NCBI RefSeq assembly: GCF_900129205.1
Contig: NZ_FQUK01000009.1
Span: forward strand, 1 to 64,000
Direction of reading: 5' to 3'
Source of the DNA: Thermomonas hydrothermalis
Lineage (GTDB): Bacteria > Pseudomonadota > Gammaproteobacteria > Xanthomonadales > Xanthomonadaceae
DNA length: 64,000 bases
The notes below the pieces were generated by a model. That model saw only the letters and a list, made by a program, of their open reading frames with translations, had not been told where the DNA came from and did not search any database. The position numbers and the translations under genes were made by a program. Shown piece after piece: positions 60,623 through 64,000 of this stretch. Position 1 is the first letter of the stretch. Every line of letters starts with the position of its first letter.

Positions 60623-60955
60623 GAGGCGATCTCCAATATACGCAATGCCACCGGGCCACCAGACCCGGCGTGGGAAACAATGGATTTTATCAGGATCCCG
60701 AGCCTTCAAGGAAGCCCAACCGCCCAAAGGCAGCCAGACCCGGCATGGGGAGTGTGCCCATGCTCCGGCGACGGCTCCGGGCTGGCAGCGCCCCACCTTA
60801 CGGCGGGAACCTGCCCGCGCGCTACTCCGGCGCGCGGATCGGCCCGGAACCACCCCTGCGCGGGATCGCCGCAGGAGTCGCCCATGTGCCGGTTCGCGCA
60901 GATGTCGAACCGGCGGTTGTTCCATCGCCCCTGACGGGGCTTGGGGCACAGCCGC
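60623..60955 (-). other. Gene-free, hairpin-rich leader between secY and rpsM
   Basis: No open frame here resembles a protein; in particular rpmJ (L36), which sits here in many bacteria, is missing. The stretch holds GCCCC/GGGGC (60927-60931 with 60936-60940) just after the secY stop, an 8-bp stem CCGCGCGC/GCGCGCGG (60815-60822 with 60830-60837) and the candidate promoter at 60684. It could be the alpha-operon leader at which S4 represses, but the E. coli pseudoknot was not matched. Confidence 0.5.
60684..60709 (-). promoter_or_regulatory. Candidate internal promoter for the alpha operon
   Basis: On the minus strand TTGAAG (60704-60709) and TAAAAT (60684-60689) lie 62 bp before rpsM. The 14-base spacer is short, so the -35 assignment is weak. 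The AT-rich TGATAAAATCC stands out in very GC-rich surroundings. Confidence 0.35.
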
Positions 60956-62305
60956 TTAACGCGGGGTGCGCCCCTTGAGGTTGGCCTTCTTCAGCAGACT
61001 TTCGTACTGGTGCGACATCAGGTGCGCCTGCACCTGGGCGATGAAGTCCATCACCACCACCACCACGATCAGCAGCGAAGTGCCACCAAAGTAAAACGAG
61101 GTTCCCAGCTTGGTGCGCATCAGCTCAGGCAACAGGCAGACCAGCACCAGATACAGCGCACCGACACCGGTGAGACGGGTCAGCACCCCGTCGATGTACT
61201 CAGCCGTCGCCTTACCCGGACGGATACCCGGAATCAGCGCGCCCGACTTCTTCAGGTTGTCCGCCGTTTCCTGCGAGTTGAACACCAGCGCGGTGTAGAA
61301 GAACGCAAAGCCAATGATCAGCGCCGCATACAGGATCATGTGCAGCGGCTCACCCGGCGACAACATCTGGCTGATCTTCTGCAGCCACACGGTGGCCGTG
61401 CTACCGGACTGGCCGAACCAGGTCGAAGCGGTGGCCGGGAACATAATGATCGACGACGCAAAGATCGGCGGGATCACGCCCGACATGTTGAGCTTGAGCG
61501 GCAGGAAGGACGTCTGGTTCTGATAGCCGCCGCGCCCCCCCATCCGCCGGGCATAGTTCACGGTGATGCGGCGCTGGCCGCTTTCCATGAACACCACAAA
61601 CCAGGTCACCCCGAGCACGATCCCGAGAATCACGAACACCGTGATCCAGGACATCTCACCCGCATTGGCCTGTTGCAGGGTATGCAGGACGGCACCGGGG
61701 AGACCGGAAACGATACCGGCAAAAATGATCAGCGAGATACCGTTACCGATGCCACGCTCGGTCACCTGCTCACCCAGCCACATCAAGAACACGGTACCGG
61801 CGGTCAGCGCGACCACGGCGGTGAGCACGAAGCCAGGCCCCGGGTTGTACACCACCGGGATGCCGCTACCGGCCCCCTGATGCTGCAGCGCGATGGCAAT
61901 ACCAGCCGCCTGGAAGATCGCCAGGAAGACCGAGCCGATGCGCGAATACTGGGTGATCTTGCGCCGGCCGGACTCGCCTTCTTTCTGCAGCGCCTTGAGG
62001 TTGGGGAAGATCTGCACCATCAGCTGCATCACGATCGACGCCGAAATGTACGGCATCACGTTCAGCGCGAAGATGCTGAACCGGTGCAGGGCACCACCGG
62101 AGAACATGTTGAACATGTCCACGATGGTGCCTTTCTGCGACTCCATCAGCTGCAGCATGGCCTGCGGATTGACGCCAGGCACCGGGATGTAGCAGCCGAT
62201 GCGATAGACGATCAATGCGCCAATGACGAACAGCAGGCGCGAGCGAAGCTCGGTGAACTTGCCCGCACCCAGCAGCCCGGCCATTGCATCCGCAGTACGT
62301 GCCAT
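60956..62305 (-). CDS. secY: Preprotein translocase subunit SecY
   Basis: SecY is the central channel of the Sec translocon in the inner membrane. The 449-residue protein shows ten hydrophobic segments and the signatures [34 protein letters not shown] (plug and helix 2) and [12 protein letters not shown]. It lies between rplO and rpsM as the last gene of the spc operon, eight bases after rplO. Confidence 0.97.
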   Translation of the reverse strand: MARTADAMAGLLGAGKFTELRSRLLFVIGALIVYRIGCYIPVPGVNPQAMLQLMESQKGTIVDMFNMFSGGALHRFSIFALNVMPYISASIVMQLMVQIFPNLKALQKEGESGRRKITQYSRIGSVFLAIFQAAGIAIALQHQGAGSGIPVVYNPGPGFVLTAVVALTAGTVFLMWLGEQVTERGIGNGISLIIFAGIVSGLPGAVLHTLQQANAGEMSWITVFVILGIVLGVTWFVVFMESGQRRITVNYARRMGGRGGYQNQTSFLPLKLNMSGVIPPIFASSIIMFPATASTWFGQSGSTATVWLQKISQMLSPGEPLHMILYAALIIGFAFFYTALVFNSQETADNLKKSGALIPGIRPGKATAEYIDGVLTRLTGVGALYLVLVCLLPELMRTKLGTSFYFGGTSLLIVVVVVMDFIAQVQAHLMSHQYESLLKKANLKGRTPR

Positions 62306-62312
62306 GCCGTGA

Positions 62313-62750
62313 TTACTCCGCCAGGCTGCCGCCGGCAGCCTCGATCGCCGCCTTGGCGCCGGCGGTCGCCGCGATCCCCTTCAGCACGAAGGCCTTGGTG
62401 ACGTTGCCCTTGGCCACGACCTTGGCGCGCTTGGCAGTCGAGGGCACCAACCCGGCCTCGCGCAACGCGGCAAACGTCACTTCGCCGGCCGGCAGGGTAT
62501 CGAGCTTGTACAGCAACACCTCGACGGTGTCCTTGGCTTTGAGCGAGCGGAAGCCCACCTTGGGCAGGCGCCGCTGCATCGGCATCTGACCGCCCTCGAA
62601 ACCGGGCTTGATCTTGCCCTTGCCGGCGCGGGCATAGGAACCCTTGTGACCGCGGCCACAGGTCTTGCCCAGGCCAGAGCCGATCCCGCGGCCGACCCGG
62701 GTCCGCTCACGACGGGCGCCGTCAGCGGGCTTGAGCGTGTTGAGCTTCAT
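62313..62750 (-). CDS. rplO: 50S ribosomal protein L15
   Basis: This 145-residue L15 has the glycine-rich start KRTRVGRG-type segment ([31 protein letters not shown]), [15 protein letters not shown] and the conserved end IEAAGG. It starts four bases after the rpmD stop. Confidence 0.98.
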   Translation of the reverse strand: MKLNTLKPADGARRERTRVGRGIGSGLGKTCGRGHKGSYARAGKGKIKPGFEGGQMPMQRRLPKVGFRSLKAKDTVEVLLYKLDTLPAGEVTFAALREAGLVPSTAKRAKVVAKGNVTKAFVLKGIAATAGAKAAIEAAGGSLAE

Positions 62751-62754
62751 GTGA

Positions 62755-62940
62755 TTACTCCTCCACCTGCACCAGATAGTGCAGCTGATTGATCAGGCCA
62801 CGCACCTGCGGGCTGTCCTTCAGCTCGCGCACGCTACCCACCTTGCCCAGGCCCAACGCCTTCACCGACAGGCGATGACGTGCTTGCGTGCCACGCAGGC
62901 CCTTGACCAGGCGCACCTTGATGGTCTTGTCATTAGCCAT
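62755..62940 (-). CDS. rpmD: 50S ribosomal protein L30
   Basis: This 61-residue L30 reads [17 protein letters not shown], then [15 protein letters not shown], and ends HYLVQVEE. It overlaps the end of rpsE by eight bases, so translation is coupled. The length matches bacterial L30. Confidence 0.97.
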   Translation of the reverse strand: MANDKTIKVRLVKGLRGTQARHRLSVKALGLGKVGSVRELKDSPQVRGLINQLHYLVQVEE

Positions 62941-63472
62941 TGACCAGATCCTCCACCTTCTTGCCGCGCTTGGCCGCGATCTGGGCCGGCGAACGCATCG
63001 CCTGCAGCCCCTTGACGGTGGCGCGAACCAGGTTGATCGGATTACGCGAGCCGACCGCCTTGGCCAGCACGTTCTTGACGCCCACCGCCTCGAGGACGGC
63101 GCGCATGGCACCACCGGCGATCACACCGGTACCCTCGGACGCAGGCTGCATGAACACACGCGCCGCACCGTGACCGGCCTTGACCGGATGGTAGAGGGTG
63201 CCGTTGTTGAGGTCGACCGTGATCATGTTGCGCCGGGCATATTCCATCGACTTCTGAATGGCGGTCGGCACTTCGCGCGCCTTGCCATACCCAAAGCCGA
63301 CCCGGCCGGCACCATCACCCACCACCGTCAGTGCGGTGAAGGTGAACTGCCGACCACCCTTGACGGTCTTGCTGACGCGGTTGACCGCGACCAGCTTTTC
63401 GATCATGCCGTCATCGAATTCTTCGCGCTCGCGATTGCGATCACGCCCGCGGGGTTCGCGTTGTTCTGCCAT
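62933..63472 (-). CDS. rpsE: 30S ribosomal protein S5
   Basis: This 179-residue S5 has a charged start ([22 protein letters not shown]) followed by the S5 domains: [38 protein letters not shown] and [19 protein letters not shown]. The start at 63472 is the family-typical one. It is preceded by a 152-bp structured gap after rplR, long for this operon. Confidence 0.98.
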   Translation of the reverse strand: MAEQREPRGRDRNREREEFDDGMIEKLVAVNRVSKTVKGGRQFTFTALTVVGDGAGRVGFGYGKAREVPTAIQKSMEYARRNMITVDLNNGTLYHPVKAGHGAARVFMQPASEGTGVIAGGAMRAVLEAVGVKNVLAKAVGSRNPINLVRATVKGLQAMRSPAQIAAKRGKKVEDLVNG

Positions 63473-63624
63473 GTCGATGTCTCGATTGTGTGTGGAAAAT
63501 TTGCGGCGTTGCCGCTTGTCGTTGTGATATACCGCGGTTGAATTACCGGCCCCGCAACCGGAACCGGCACCCGGCGCCACTCGCGCCGGCGAGCCACATG
63601 GCAGGCCTTAGCCCGCCATGTCGA
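63473..63624 (-). other. Structured 152-bp gap between rplR and rpsE
   Basis: The gap holds two clear stems: CCGGCGC (63571-63577) with GCGCCGG (63583-63589), and ACATGGC (63596-63602) with GCCATGT (63615-63621). No gene is seen. Neither stem is followed by a T run, so full termination is unlikely; RNA processing or a regulatory site is possible. Confidence 0.55.
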
Positions 63625-63978
63625 TTAGAACTGCAGACCACCCTCGCGAGCCGCATCGGCCAATGCCTTGATGCGCCCGTGATAGCGATAGCCAGAGCGG
63701 TCGAACGCCACCTTCTCGATCCCGGCGGCCTTGGCACGCTCAGCGATCACACGGCCAACCCGGGCCGCAGCCTCGAGATTTTTGCAGCTCTTGAGGCCAT
63801 CGCGGACGTCAGCCTGAACCGTGGACGCCGACACCAGAACCTTGGCGCCGTCGGCGGTAAACACCTGGGCGTACAGATGCTGACCGGTGCGCAGCACGGA
63901 CAGACGGGGGACGCCGAGCTGGCGAATGCGCGCGCGGGTGGACTTGGCGCGACGCAGGCGGGCGATTTTCTTTTCCAT
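63625..63978 (-). CDS. rplR: 50S ribosomal protein L18
   Basis: This 117-residue L18 begins [18 protein letters not shown] and contains the 5S-rRNA-binding core [16 protein letters not shown] and the ending [27 protein letters not shown] lies about nine bases before the ATG at 63978. The spc operon continues beyond the window. Confidence 0.98.
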   Translation of the reverse strand: MEKKIARLRRAKSTRARIRQLGVPRLSVLRTGQHLYAQVFTADGAKVLVSASTVQADVRDGLKSCKNLEAAARVGRVIAERAKAAGIEKVAFDRSGYRYHGRIKALADAAREGGLQF

Positions 63979-64000
63979 TGGTTTCTCTCCGAAAGCTGAA

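Noticed and set aside
60623-60955. rpmJ (L36) between secY and rpsM
   Set aside because: I looked for the short basic, cysteine-containing L36 sequence on the minus strand and found none.
60941-62401. 486-codon plus-strand open frame over secY
   Set aside because: The His/Asp/Arg-rich translation is the antisense of a membrane protein; SecY on the other strand is unmistakable.

Overview
The window is a gene-dense, GC-rich chromosomal segment of a gammaproteobacterium, most likely a member of the Xanthomonadaceae/Lysobacteraceae. The grounds are the gene order asd-fimV-truA-trpF-trpB-DUF3144-trpA-accD-glmM, the tpiA-secG-tRNA-Leu block, an adjacent pair of S46 dipeptidyl peptidases, a class II DAHP synthase, a TonB receptor behind a TPP riboswitch, and a ribosomal operon with no rpmJ between secY and rpsM. 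The genus cannot be fixed by reading alone. Nearly all genes are household genes. No phage, CRISPR array or plasmid module is present. The only mobile DNA is the start of a transposase gene cut by the left edge (1-230).

Layout. 452-6213: a membrane-anchored penicillin acylase-type Ntn hydrolase, convergent with dapE, then an ArsC/Spx-like reductase and an exported CocE-type hydrolase. 6365-10505: an APH-fold kinase, a TPP riboswitch, a TonB-dependent receptor and a PnuC-family transporter, read as a thiamine salvage locus. 10600-15891: tRNA-Leu(GAG), secG and tpiA, then two convergent 2-oxoglutarate-oxygenase-like genes, then glmM-accD. 15988-24473: the trpA/DUF3144/trpB, trpF, truA, fimV, asd, aroC series, all on the minus strand. 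24606-30219: a ferritin-like DUF455 protein, purF, a DedD-type protein with two SPOR domains, folC and a histidine phosphatase; cvpA, often found beside purF, is absent.

30456-37655: two secreted S46 peptidases whose specificity residues differ (Gly versus Ser), then tdh and kbl for threonine catabolism, separated by the relic of a TIGR02001/TorF-type porin. 37659-43698: an RsuA-family pseudouridine synthase, a secreted protein of unknown role, an OmpA-type porin, a 2,4-dienoyl-CoA reductase, a SleB-like hydrolase and a small channel protein with an unusual filter. 43731-48192: mdh-prpB-prpC (methylcitrate cycle, without its dehydratase genes here) and an aspartate-type aminotransferase. 48252-50790: a translationally coupled lipoprotein / M48 metalloprotease / lipoprotein trio. 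50798-57455: cyclophilin, typA, a DUF2127 protein, a lipoprotein amidase, DAHP synthase and dsbB. 57571-63978: the 3' part of the spc operon and the alpha operon (rplQ, rpoA, rpsD, rpsK, rpsM, secY, rplO, rpmD, rpsE, rplR), running off the right side.

How the parts connect. Aromatic amino-acid synthesis is represented by aroC, class II DAHP synthase and the trp genes. Peptide and threonine use is represented by the S46 pair, tdh/kbl and the aminotransferase. Propionate and odd-chain acyl use is represented by prpB/prpC and fadH. The most distinctive points are the thiamine uptake locus with its possible dedicated kinase, the DPP7/DPP11-type pair, the M48-lipoprotein trio, the DedD protein with two SPOR domains, and unusually long, hairpin-rich gaps inside the ribosomal operon.
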